From Chelydra serpentina (taxonomy: Eukaryota; Chordata; Testudines; Chelydridae), in assembly GCA_037349315.1 (NCBI GenBank), contig JBAIAC010000068.1:17017001-17081000 (forward strand): a DNA stretch of 64,000 nt, in the 5' to 3' direction. Shown here in pieces: positions 43,457 through 53,884 of this stretch; the stretch's first letter is position 1; each line of letters begins with the position of its first letter. The notes beneath the pieces are model-generated. The model did not search any database and was not told the DNA's origin. It worked only from the letters and a program-made list of their open reading frames with translations. A program made the translations under genes and the position numbers.

Positions 43457-44245
43457 AAGCAGCAAAGAGTCCTGTGGCACCTTATAGACTAACAGACGTA
43501 TTGGAGCATAAGCTTTCGTGGGTGAATACCCACTTCGTCGGATGCATGTTGTGGAAATTTCCAGAGCCAAGTATAAATATGCAAGCAAGAATCAGGTTAG
43601 TTCAATCAGAGAGGATGAGGCCCTCTTTCTCCCTCCCTGATGAGGGCCTCATCCTCCCTTGCTACCAACAGAACTCCACTGGCCATCACTTACAGTCCTC
43701 AGCTAAAACCTCTCCAGCAGATCATCAGTGATCTACAACCCATCCTGGACAACGACCCCTCACTTTCACAGGCCTTGGGAGGCAGGCCAGTCCTCGCCCA
43801 CAGACAACCCGCCAACCTGAAGCATATTCTCACCAGCAACTACACACCGCACCATAATAACTCTAACTCAGGAACCAATCCATGCAACAAACCTCGATGA
43901 CAACTTTGCCCACATATCTACACCACGGACACCATCACAGGACCTAACCAGATCAGCCACACCATCACCGGTTCATTCACCTGCACATCCACCAATGTAA
44001 TATACGCCATAATGTGCCAGCAATGCCCCTCTGCGGTGTACATCAGCCAAACTGGACAGTCTTTACGCAAAAGGATAAATGGACACAAATCAGATATAAG
44101 GAATGGCAATATACAAAAGCCTGTAGGAGAACACTTCAATCTCCCTGGACACACAATAGCAGATTTACAGGTAGCCATCCTGCAGCAAAAAAACTTCAGG
44201 ACCAGACTCCAAAGAGAAGCTGTAGAGCTTCAAAAAGAAAACAAG
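43457..44245 (+). pseudogene. Penelope-like element, GIY-YIG endonuclease C-terminus
   Basis: This is the C-terminal part of a Penelope-like retroelement protein, whose GIY-YIG domain nicks target DNA for insertion. One frame from 43640 to 44245 reads PQLKPLQQIISDLQPIL, ALGGRPVLAHRQPANLKHIL, HTITGSFTCTSTNVIYAIMC, QQCPSAVYISQTGQSLRKRI, NGHKSDIRNG and PVGEHFNLPGH. The CxxC, R/K-rich and H positions of the Penelope-type EN are visible. YIG has become YIS. A single TGA at 43898-43900 interrupts the frame. The reverse transcriptase is absent. The left end (43457-43640) is a Penelope terminal sequence in minus orientation, joined directly to the coding part, so the element is internally deleted. 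Confidence 0.88.
43503..43541 (-). ncRNA. Hammerhead-like ribozyme core (CCGACGA variant)
   Basis: On the minus strand: CCGACGA, A, GTGGG/CCCAC with a TATTCA loop, GAAA, GC-TTAT-GC, TC. It carries the same C in place of the core U as the 9.5-kb and 44.3-kb copies. It lies antisense to the downstream GIY-YIG frame. Confidence 0.5.
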
Positions 44246-44251
44246 AAAAAT

Positions 44252-44400
44252 ACCTGTGGCACCTTAGAGACTAACAAATTTATTTCAGCATAAGCTTTCG
44301 TGGGTTAAGAACCCACTTCATCGGATGCATGGAATGGAACATACAGTGAACAGATATTTATACATTCAAAGAAACAAAGATAACTGATAACAGTTCCTTT
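44252..44400 (-). mobile_element. Penelope-like end, second subfamily
   Basis: ACCTGTGGCACCTTAGAGAC, TAACAAATTTATTTCAGC and ATAAGCTTTCGTGGGTTAAG, then CGGATGCATGGAATGGAACA, is the Penelope end type with 'TTAGAGACTAAC' rather than 'TTATAGACTAAC'. It adjoins the GIY-YIG frame and closes the remnant. Confidence 0.8.
44286..44324 (-). ncRNA. Hammerhead-like ribozyme core (CCGATGA variant)
   Basis: On the minus strand: CCGATGA, A, GTGGG/CCCAC with a TTCTTAA-type loop, GAAA, GC-TTAT-GC, TG. The base after stem III is not the usual UH, and the core U is C, so it is probably inactive. Confidence 0.45.
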
Positions 44401-44589
44401 CAATTAATTAGCCTCTTAACATTGGTATAGACACTTCCACTTCTCATGTTTCTTGGAGGATTTTCATATAAAAGCAACTATTCTAACTCAAATCTCTTTT
44501 CAAGACCCATGAAGCCTACCATCTGCCATCTGAAAATGTATAGATGGAGGATTGGGGGATTGTTGATAATTATTTCCATATATGCCTAA

Positions 44590-45010
44590 CGGAGAGAGTG
44601 TGACGCAGTGGCTAGGACACTGCTCTGGAAGTCAGGAATCCTGGGTTCTATTTTGGTCCCTCCACTGCCCTGACCTTGGGGGGAGGGATAGCTCAGTGGT
44701 TTGAGCACTGGCCTGCTAAATCCAGGGTTGTGAGTTCAATCGTTGAGGGGGCCGTTTGGGGATCTGGGCCAAAAATTGGGGATTGGTCCTGCTTTGAGCA
44801 GGGGGTTAGACTAGATGACCTCCTAAGGTCCCTTCCAACCCTGATATTCTATGATTCTAAGTCTCTTAGCCTCCATTCCCCTTCCCATGCTTTGTCTATC
44901 TTGTCTAGTTAGAGAGTAATTTTTGTGGGGCAGGGACTGTCTCTTTGTGCAGTGCCAGGTATAGTAGGGACCTGATCTCAGCAGGGGCTTCCGTGCAAAA
45001 CTGTGATACT
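44590..45010 (+). repeat. MIR-like SINE split by a younger SINE
   Basis: The head (GTGACGCAGTGGCTAGGAC, AAGTCAGGAATCCTGGG, TCCACTGCCCTGACCTT) lies at 44590-44677. The continuation (AAGTCTCTTAGCCTCC, GGGGCAGGGACTGTCTC, GTGCAGTGCCAGGTATAG) lies at 44860-45010. Between them is the tRNA-SINE at 44678-44859. Confidence 0.78.
44678..44859 (+). mobile_element. tRNA-derived SINE with CR1-type tail, second copy
   Basis: Same structure as 848-1030: A-box-like TAGCTCAGTGGTTTGAGC, B-box-like GGTTGTGAGTTCAATCG, and the CR1 tail from 44785. The tail differs from the CR1 at 50451 at three positions (all changes from G), so this copy is older or from another source. Confidence 0.92.
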
Positions 45011-47183
45011 CATACTAGATATACAAAAATGAACTTTCAAATTATTCAGAACCTGCATCAAACTGCATGCACCTAGCTTAAGGAACCGTTATCACGGTTA
45101 CTCGAATCCTCCCTCTCTCATTCCCTCCTGTTATTGGTCATAGTCAAACTTGTAGTGCCTTGTCTAAAATTAGATTGTAAGATCTTCAGGGCTCGGATCA
45201 TGTCCACCACAATGAAGCTGAGTCTCCTGATCAGGACCTTTTGGTGCCACTGCAAAAGGAAACTGATGGATCCAGTGTAGACAAGGGAGAAACCTACCAT
45301 TAAAAAAATCCATGCTGGAATGAATTCCCCTAGTGCTCTTTTAATAGATGCTCTTTGAAGTGGTGCCAAGTATGCTACAACCAAATTGCCTTTTTAAGCC
45401 ATGGTGCGTAGTGTCAGTCCCCTGGAAGGTCATGAAGCTCTGTTATTGTCAGCTATTGATCCAGTGACATCCATTAGGTTTATAAGGCAATAATAAATTA
45501 ATTTCTCCCATTTGCTTCTTCTATTTCTTGGGAGTATCAGGTGGAGAAAGCAGCCCCAGTTTCCTTCTCTCCAATATGCACACATATCCACCCAGATAAG
45601 AGATACATATATCAAGAAAACAGCAAAATACATTGCTATTTATTAGAGTTGTGATGTGGTCATTGTGACCTTTATCAAGAATATAACTACAAAGATGACA
45701 TGCACGAGCACTACAAACTAAACAATAACCTTCCTCCCCATTTATCTATTCATATTTGGTGAGTGAAAAAGTGCAATTGTATCAGGACACAATCAACTGT
45801 AATCAATAATGGTTAGCATATATCCCTGTAGTGGGTGAAATCCAGAATACCAACGCAAGTGCCCTATCACTGAAGCCCTATCTCAAAGGCTTAAGAGGGA
45901 TTTTAGTAGCGCACAAGCCTTTCATTACACCCAGAGTACATAGCTTGTGTGGAAACCTTATATCCACAAATTAGAAACATCTGCATTAGAGCCAATTGTT
46001 TCTGAAACATCATTTCCAGTACCTAGTTTCTCCCCTCTGACACAGGAGAGGCAAAACCTTGTTATGCTGTCATTAGAGCTCAGGTACGCTCGGACTATGC
46101 AAACGTGCTAGTCTTCTCAGAAAAACGAATAGAGAAAAGTAGGAGAAAACATAACAAACGTGAAAAACACTCACCCCTATTAGAAGAGAGAGATGCAACA
46201 GCTAATTACAGAAATGACTCCTTTAAGGCTCCAGCTGCTTCTCTCCGCCAAATTTAAAGAGCCCACTCCCAGAAAGGTATGCTGGGGGAAAAGTTCCCAG
46301 AAGAGAGCAACTTCGCAGTAGGACGAGTTAGTAGGTAGGTACTATGGGGGGTGGGCCTGCCTCTGTATGCACCCACAGTGACTATAGGTGCTCTTTTCTA
46401 TTAGTGATAAACCCAAATTCCTAGATATGATTTCTCTCAAGTTCAGACCTAGATTGGAGCCTTGTAGCTCAGACTCATCTCTTAGGCCCTAATCCTCCAG
46501 TGACATCCATGTTGGTGGACCCAGGTATCCATGCATAAATCCAGCTGTTGGGTGGAGTCTTGCTGGCCTTCCACCACTTAAAAAAATAACCTGTCCTACC
46601 TAAAATGCCAGAAGTCAACTCAAAAGTACAAGGAGTTGGGGGTTTTTTAAATGTAGGATCAGATTGTGCCTGGCTCCAGCAGGAGGTAGAAGAATGTAAA
46701 TATCCTTCCTACTGCCATTTCAGTTCCTTAGCTTAATTAACAATCATGCTCCAGCATACTTATGTTCCAAAATGCTGTGTCAGATCTAATGGTCATTTGC
46801 ATTTAATGCTACTGGTACTTTTATCAGCAGGAATTACATTTTGTTTTCTCCCTTCTAATCTCAGAAACTACAACCTCCACCTGATAAGATCAGCAAACCA
46901 ACTTGATAAGCACATAATCAGCAGTGCCTTTAGATAAGATTAGATTTAACATTATTAATTACACTGCTTTTCAGTAAGTAATTCAACTGACAAATAGCCT
47001 AACTAAACCAACACTGAACACCAAGTGCAAGGCATAACCTCCAGCAGAGCGAAACTGAACAAATACATGATGCTCATTTTATGAAGCTCTATCTAGGTAC
47101 AAAAAAAGGCCAGATACAAAGCCTACTGGAATCAATATCAGTCTTTCCACTGACTTCAACAGTTTTTGCATCATGTCCTAAAC
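45011..47183. other. No gene recognised
   Basis: Longest repeat-poor stretch of the window. Frames at minus 45118-45384 and minus 45430-45633 are hydrophobic but lack start context, splice signals or family features. Confidence 0.5.
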
Positions 47184-48387
47184 CAGTGATATTCAGACTG
47201 AGGTTCACGAGCCTCAAGTGGTTCTTTAATGTGTTTCCCATGGCTCTTCGCAGCACATGAAATTAAAACAGTATGTGACTTAATTATTAACCAACCTAAG
47301 TTATTAACCAATCAGAATTATTTTACTATGTTATTAACCAATTGTAGTTGATAAAATAATACTTGGTCAGTCATTTTGCTGTGAGAAATTGAGGAGTACA
47401 GAGTAAATGATGGAAGTCCTATTACTAAGGAATTCGCAGATTTACCTGAAGATAAGGAATGGAAATGTGAGGAAAGTGATGGAGAATCATCCAGTTTTCC
47501 TGGTGACATAAAGGAAGTGATGATAAAGAAGAATGTGGCTCACATGAAAAGAGAGTAATGACAAAGAAAAATCTGGTTTACATGAAAAGGAGAGAAACAA
47601 TATAGAAGAGTCAGCCTTGCATGATGACAGAAACAGCAGCGAGAAAAATTGCACTCCACAAATCAATACATCAGATCTTGCTTTATGGCCGGCAATCCTA
47701 AACTCTGCCGATATTGATCGTACAATTTTGAACGGGCCGGGGAAAATCGAGGATATTATGTATCCAGTAAAAGAGAAGACGCGACACTTCTCAAAGTCAC
47801 ACTGCAAAAGGGTGCTCGAGAATGGTGAGAAACTGAATTGACATTGGCTAGTTTACTCGAAATCACCTGACAAAGAGTCCTGTTATTGTTGCAAAACATT
47901 TGACAAGAATTCCAGATCGTTGCTTGCACTTTTGGGGTACAATTACTGGCATAACTTAGCTGAAGCTCTGAATCAACACCTGGCCATTTTATGACCTACT
48001 CCAAATGGATGGAGGGTGAGTCCAGGGTCAAGCTGAATAAATGCATAGACACAGAAAACCAGCGCATTATTAATGTAGACACCCAGCACTGGAGGAAAGT
48101 GCTTGAGCATCTGATCTCACTTACCCTCTTCTTTGCAAAGAATAATTTGGCTTTCCGGCACTTGTTGGATACGTTTCTCACTGAACACAACAGTAATTTC
48201 CTTGGTTTGGTAGAGCTCCTTGGGAAATACAATGATGTCATGCGTGAGCACCTACGTTGCGTAGTTCATAAAGAAGCTATGGACCATTACTCCACCAAAA
48301 CAATTCAAAAAGAATTGATTGAAAAGATGTCATTTATAGTAAGATTTGTTGACGAGAATGGTTGTATCCAAGTAAAGGATATCCAAA
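47184..48387 (+). pseudogene. hAT transposase (TTF/zf-MYM type), N-terminal part, decayed
   Basis: The element starts with a hAT-type end CAGTGATATTCAGACTGAGG at 47184. Coding remnants follow in the usual order: PRYPxK-like KEKTRHFSKSHC, LVYSKSPDKESCYCCKTFD (the Cys-rich TTF/MYM finger, 47840-47910), LGYNYWHNLAEALNQH, and in another frame HWRKVLEHLISLTLFFAKNN, LAFRHLLDTFL, HNSNFLGLVELLGKYNDVMR and ELIEKMSFIVRFVDENG. Stops (for example at 47839), at least one frameshift, and a loss of about 40 residues between ELIEKM and FIVRFVDEN (where the family has its first catalytic Asp) make it a pseudogene. It is interrupted by CR1 at 48388. Confidence 0.85.
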
Positions 48388-50527
48388 GAACACAACTTTG
48401 ACTTCCTCAGGGAACTGATGGGCAAGGTCCCCATGGAGAATAACATGAGGGGGAAAGGAGTCGAGGAAAGCTGGCTGTATTTTAAAAAATCCTTACTGAG
48501 GTTGCAGGAACAAACCATCCCGATGTATAGAAAGAAAAGTAAATATGGCAGGCGACCAGCTTGGCTTAACAGTGAAATCCTTGCTCGTCTTAAACACAAA
48601 AAAGCAGCTTACAAGAAGTGGAAGATTGGACAAATGACTAGGGAGGAGTATAAAAATATTGTTCAGGCATGCAGGAGTGAAATTAGGAAGGCCAAATCAC
48701 ACTTGGAGTTGCAGCTAGCCGGAGATGTTAGGAGTAACAAGAAGGGTTTCTTCAGCAACAAGAAGAAAGTCAAGGAAAGTGTGGGCCCCTTTCTGAATGA
48801 GGAAGGGAACCTAGTGACAGAGGATGTGGAGAAAGCTAGTGTACTCAATGCTTTTTTTGCCTCTGTCTTCACAGACAAGGTCAGCTCCCAGACGGCTGCA
48901 CTCCACAGCACGGTATGGGGAGGAGGTGACCAGCCCTCTGTGGAGAAAGAAGTAGTTCGGGACTATTTAGAAAAGCTGGACGAGCACAAGTCCATGGGGC
49001 CAGATGCACTGCATCCGAGGGTGCTAAAGGAGTTGGCTGATGTGATTGCAGAGCCATTGGCCATTATCTTTGACAAATCATGGCAATCGGGGGAGGTCCC
49101 GGATGACTGGAAAAAAGCTAATGTAGTGCCAATCTTTAAAAAAGGGAAGAAGGAAGATCCGGGGAACTACAGGCCAGTCAGTCTCACCTCAGTCCCTGGA
49201 AAAATCATGGAACAGGTCCTCAAGGAATCAATTCTGAACCACTTAAAGGAGGGGAAAGTGATCAGGAACAGTCAGCATGGATTCACCAAGGGCAAGTCAT
49301 GCCTGACTAACCTAATTGCCTTCTATGATGAGATAACTGGCTCTGTGGATGAGAGGAAAGCAGTGGATGTGCTATTTCTTGACTTTAGCAAAGCTTTTGA
49401 TACAGTCTCCCACAGTGTTCTTGCCAGCAAGTTAAAGTAGTATGGGCTGGATGAATGGACGGTAAGGTGGATAGAAAACTGGCTGGATGGTCGCGCTCAA
49501 CGGGTAGTGATCAATGGCTCCGTGTCTAGTTGGCAGCCGGTATCAAGTGGAGTGCCCCAAGGGTCGGTGCTGGGGCCGGTTTTGTTCAATATCTTCATCA
49601 ACGACCTGGAGGATGGTGTGGACTGCACTCTTAGCAAGTTTGCAGATGACACTAAACTGGGAGGAGTGGTTGATACGCTGGAGGGTAGGGATAAAATACA
49701 GAGGGACCTAGACAAATTAAAGGATTGGGCCAAAAGAAATATGATGAGGTTCAACAAGGACAAGTGCAGAGTCCTGCACTTAGGACGGAAGAATCCCATG
49801 CACTGCTATAGACTAGGGACCGAATGGCTGGGCAGCAGTTCTGCAGAAAAGGACCTAGGGGTTACAATGGACGAAAAGCTGAATATGAGTCAACAGTGTG
49901 CCCTTGTTGCCAAGAAGGCTAACGACATTTTGGGCTGTATAAGTAGGGGCATTTCCAGCAGATCGAGGGACGTGATTATTCCCCTCTATTCGGCACTGGT
50001 GAGGCCTCATTTGGAGTACTGTGTCCAGTTTTGGGCCCCATACCACAAGAAGGATGTGGATAAATTGGAAAGAGTCCAGCGGAGGGCAACAAAAATTATT
50101 AGAGGGCTGGAGCACATGACTTACGAGGAGAGGCTGAGGGAACTGGGATTGTTTAGCCTGCAGAAGAGAAGAATGAGGGGGGATTTGGTAGCTGCTTTCA
50201 ACTACCTGAAAGGGGGTTCCAAAGAGGATGGATCTAGACTGTTCTCAGTGGTAGAAGATGACAGAACAAGGAGTAATGGTCTCAAGTTGCAGAGGGGGAG
50301 GTTTAGGTTGGATATTAGGACAAACTTTTTCACTAGTAGGGTGGTGAAGCACTGGAATGGGTTACCTAGGGAGGTGGTGGAATCTCCTTCCTTAGAGGTT
50401 TTCAAGGTCAGGCTTGACAAAGCCCTGGCTGGAATGATTTAGTTGGTGTTGGTCCTGCTTTGAGCAGGGGGTTGGACTAGATGACCTCCTGAGGTCCCTT
50501 CCAACCCTGAGATTCTATGATTCTATG
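48388..50527 (+). mobile_element. CR1 LINE, 5'-truncated but almost open reverse transcriptase
   Basis: This 2.1-kb copy encodes the CR1 reverse transcriptase and C-terminal region. From about 48394 the frame reads [63 protein letters not shown] and motif [14 protein letters not shown]. After one TAG at 49438-49440 it continues in the same frame with [20 protein letters not shown], the catalytic FADD (49639-49650), [44 protein letters not shown] and [20 protein letters not shown], to a stop at 50440-50442. The 3' end (50451-50527) carries the tail shared with SINEs and ends in ATTCTATG repeats. ORF1 and the endonuclease are missing by 5' truncation. One nonsense codon in over 2 kb suggests a relatively young copy. 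Confidence 0.96.
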
Positions 50528-50530
50528 ATA

Positions 50531-50722
50531 GGAACACTTTATCTCTTTATCTGTAGGTCTGTGGGTGACTCTACTGGGAAAGGCCTAACAGAACTGATTA
50601 TGAACATTGTGAATGAGAATAAAATAAAGCTTCAGGACTGCCGCAGCCAAGGCTACGAGAACTATGCTGAGTTGGGAACCACTGCGGTTTTGTCTCAAGT
50701 TCACAATTATTCTTTTAGTTGA
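50531..50722 (+). pseudogene. hAT transposase, continuation after the CR1 insertion
   Basis: The frame reads STGKGLTELIMNIVNENKIK, LQDCRSQGYENYAEL, which in the family follows the VDEN...FLxFL segment found just before the CR1 (48350-48380). It joins the two halves of one hAT transposase. GAACAC occurs at 48388-48393 and at 50532-50537, a candidate 6-bp target duplication. The frame ends at 50720-50722. The rest of the transposase and the right terminus are not recognised. Confidence 0.85.
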
Positions 50723-50914
50723 GTTAATGGTGAAAGCTTAGTTCAATTATAAGAATGCACTTATTTTGTATCTCAGGAGTAAAACACTAACATTTTGTCC
50801 CATTCTAAAGGAATTAGTCTCTTAAGAAATCTATTTTATATTAAAACAAGCATCAATAAAGTGTGTCCAGATACACCCTACTAATTATCAGCATTTCCTG
50901 TGATTCCATGCATT

Positions 50915-50918
<4 letters not shown>

Positions 50919-50969
<51 letters not shown>
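50919..50969. repeat. (AC)n microsatellite, about 25 units
   Basis: Uninterrupted CA/AC dinucleotide run of about 51 bases, ending in AAAACTC. A run of this length is often variable in copy number. Confidence 0.97.
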
Positions 50970-50972
<3 letters not shown>

Positions 50973-51535
50973 CTCATTAAGGGGTGGAGAGATAGCTGCG
51001 AGGCTCATTTACAGATTTGGACTACACACATGAACATAGAGGTGCTCCCCTTTTCATTAAGCTGGGAGCCAGATTGGAGACATCACAAGGAATTTTGCAA
51101 GACTTCCTTCCCGCACAGATGAAAACAACTGCTAATATTCTGCTGTGAAGGTGAGACCAGGGAAGACAGGAAAATCCAGGATAAGAAGGTTACCGACACC
51201 TTTTACTAGAGGACAAACTCACAGGCAACTTTTGTCCTACCTGCCAGTTGCTCCTACAAAACTATTTATTGCAGCTGGATCTGAGACCACTATGAGAAAT
51301 TATGGGGAGAAGGTACAGTATAGTCATCCAGGACCCAATCCATCCCCCACTGCAGTCACTCATCCTAATCCTCCACTGGTGATTTCAATGGAACTGATTT
51401 ATACCAGCTGAGGATCTGTCCGAACGGACTTCATCGTCTATGGCTTGCAAAGCACCACACATGTTTGTGGCACTATATAAATGAGAAATAAACCAACAAC
51501 AAAATGATAATGAAATGAATAAATCCAATGAATTA
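50970..51535. other. No gene recognised
   Basis: Non-coding. A palindrome-family half (GATTTCAATGGAACTGATTT ... CAGCTGAGGATCTGTCC) lies at about 51380-51421. Confidence 0.45.
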
Positions 51536-51539
51536 CATA

Positions 51540-52036
51540 CCGTGAAACCCCCCTATAGTGCGCCCCGCGATAACGCGAATTCCGCTATAACGCGATCATA
51601 AAGTGGCTCCCGCGGCCCCAAGCCAAAAAAAAAAAAAAAAAAAAAGGCAAATACAGCATCCAGAGCGTGCTTCCTCGTCTGGAGCCGACCCTGGCTCCAT
51701 CTCCTCCCCATCTCCCCCATTCTTTTCCCCCCGCCCTGCCTCTTCCCCCCTGCCCCAGCTTCCCCTTTTGGCGAGAAGAGAAGAGACAGGCTTGAAACTC
51801 AAGCCAGTCAGTTTCAAGCTGGCCAGTTTCAAGTCTGTCTCTTCTCTTCTCCCCAAAACGGAGAAGTTTCAAGCTGGTCAAACTTCTCTGCTTTGGCCAG
51901 AAGAAGAGACCAGCTTGAAACTGACCAGCTTGAAACTTCTCCGCTTTGGCGAGAAGAGACTGGCTTGAGATGGTAAATTTTCATAACCCCGCTATAACGC
52001 GACCCCAATTTATCGCATTATAGCGGGGTTTCACTG
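51540..52036. mobile_element. mariner/Tigger-like MITE, GTGAAACCCCGCTATA termini, 497 bp
   Basis: The left end CCGTGAAACCCCCCTATAG and right end TATAGCGGGGTTTCACTG are inverted and flanked by TA (51538-51539, 52037-52038). Further inverted pieces such as GATAACGCGA / CGCTATAACGCGA lie inside the ends. The interior holds an A-run of about 20 (51627-51646) and direct repeats of 'CAGCTTGAAACT' and 'TTTGG(C/G)GAGAAGAGA' at 51770-51970. No transposase is present. Confidence 0.87.
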
Positions 52037-52038
52037 TA

Positions 52039-52686
52039 CTTAGAAATATCCTCACACACAGGGCTCTTGCTCACATGCATACCAGAAGGCCTAGATACTC
52101 CCCAGGGGACAGAGGTACTTTTAGTCTGGCAGCTCTGGAGTGGTGTAGTTTCAAAGACATACCTGGCATGTCCTTCAGCACAGAGGTGGTTAACCAGGAC
52201 ATCAATAACCTACTCAGCTCAGGATTCAGGAGATTCACCTCAGCTGTTTTCTCCCTTGCAATTGGATTCCGGAGGCATGAAGTTGGTTTCTGGCCGAGTC
52301 CTATAGGAACATCCAGGTGGCAAAGGAGGCTGACTCCTGGCTGCCTGGGGAGAATGAGTGGCGTAAGCACCTGAATGTGAATTTCTTTTCTTGCTTTGGC
52401 TCAACTCTTCTATTGGTTTGCCTTGGTCTCTCTAAAACAATCAGCATTAATCTTTCCTTGCCACTGTTGCTAGAATGGTTTAAAGCATGAAGGGAGAAAG
52501 CAGGCCAGAGAAGTGGGCAGTACTGAAGTAATAATCAGTTTGTTCTGGCAGCAGCAGACTGTCGACTTGATTCTTCTCTGAGTCTGGTTCTACATTATGT
52601 AAGCGGGGAAATGGTCCCGCTATGGTGGGGCACTTTTCTGGCTTATACACTACCCCGGTGAAATGGGCGAGTGAAAGGATCTAGTC
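52039..52686. other. No gene recognised
   Basis: Overlapping frames of about 100 codons on both strands (52071-52374) share one sequence and have no family features. Nothing else is seen. Confidence 0.4.
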
Positions 52687-52694
52687 CTCGCTCT

Positions 52695-53659
52695 TGAGTT
52701 GCCAACTGTCTAATCACACAAACCGAAACGCCCTTGCCCCACCCCCTTCCCCAAGGCCACGCTCCTGCTCTGCCCCTTCTCCAAGGCCCTGCCCCCCACT
52801 CACTCCAGCCCCCCTCCCTCTGTCACTCGCTCTCCCCCTCCCTCCCTCACTTTTACCGGGCTGGGACAGGGGTTTGGGGTGCGGGATGAGGCTCTGGGCT
52901 GAGCCTGGGGCAGGGGGTTGGGGTGCAAGAGGGCATGCGGACTCTGGGAGGGAGTTTGAGTGTGGGAGGGGGCTCCGAACTAGGGCAGGTGGTTGGTGTG
53001 CAGGCTCTGGGAAGGAGTTTGGGTGCAGGAGGGGGCTCCGGGCTGAGCCTGGGGCAGGGGCTGGGGTGCAGGAGGGGGTGAGGGGTGCAGGCACCGGGAG
53101 GGAGTTTGGGTGCAGGAGGGGGCACAGGGCTTGGGAAGGTGGTTGGGGTGCAGGCTCTGGGAAGGAGTTTGGGGGCAGGAGGGGGCAGGGGGTTGAGCTG
53201 CGGGAGGGGGTTTGGGATGCAGGCTTCGGTCGGGTGGCACTTACCTCGGGTGCCTCCTCGAAGTGGCAGTATGTCTGGCAGCAGCTCCTAGGCTCAGGGG
53301 CGGCCAGATGGCTCTGCGCGCTGCCCCTGCCTACAGGCACCACCCCCACAGCTCCTACTGGCTGCAGTTCCCTGTTCCTGACCACTAGGAGCTGCGGAGT
53401 CAGCGCTCGGGGCGGGGGCAGTGCACGGAGACCCCCTGGCAGTGCCTCTGGCGCCACCTAGGAGCCACTGCTGGACATGGCGAACACTTCCAGGAGCGGC
53501 GCGGAGCCAGGACAGGCAGGGAGCCTTCCTTAGCCCCGCTGTGCCACCAACCGGATTTATAGTGGCCTAAAATCTCCCAGATTGGCTTCAATGGCCTCCG
53601 GGAGATTGGGCCTGATTCCAGGAGACCCCCAGCCAAACCAGGAGACTTGGCAACCCTAT
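52695..53659. mobile_element. GC-rich MITE, TTGCCAA...TTGGCAACCCTA, 965 bp
   Basis: The left end (T)GAGTTGCCAACTGTCTAATC and right end GACTTGGCAACCCTAT are inverted. The flanks CTCGCTCT (52687-52694) and CTCGCTCC (53660-53667) agree at 7 of 8. The interior has a G-rich degenerate array (52855-53220) with 'GGGGTGCAGGAGGGGGCTCCG' type units, then GC-rich single-copy sequence. The 247-255 codon frames across it on both strands are products of the skewed composition, with Pro/Ser- or Gly/Arg-rich low complexity. Confidence 0.85.
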
Positions 53660-53884
53660 CTCGCTCCCACTTCCTCTTCCCAGAGGCCTATCGGACCTCG
53701 AGGGCTCCCCTTCCACTCTCCTGTGTGGCAGAGTCCTCGTAACCCCAACAAGGCTGAAGCCACGATTCCTGGGGAGCTCAACCCCCAACTTTGTCGTAGT
53801 CACGTAGGACAGGGGCTAGGGTGTCCCCACTCTGGGGTGCTCTCTCCGCACTGGACGCTTCCCTGACACACTGATCATTACATA

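Noticed and set aside
52694..53461. Overlapping frames of 247-255 codons on both strands
   Set aside because: They cover a GC-skewed degenerate array inside a MITE. The proteins are low-complexity (Pro/Ser/His or Gly/Arg) and mirror each other.
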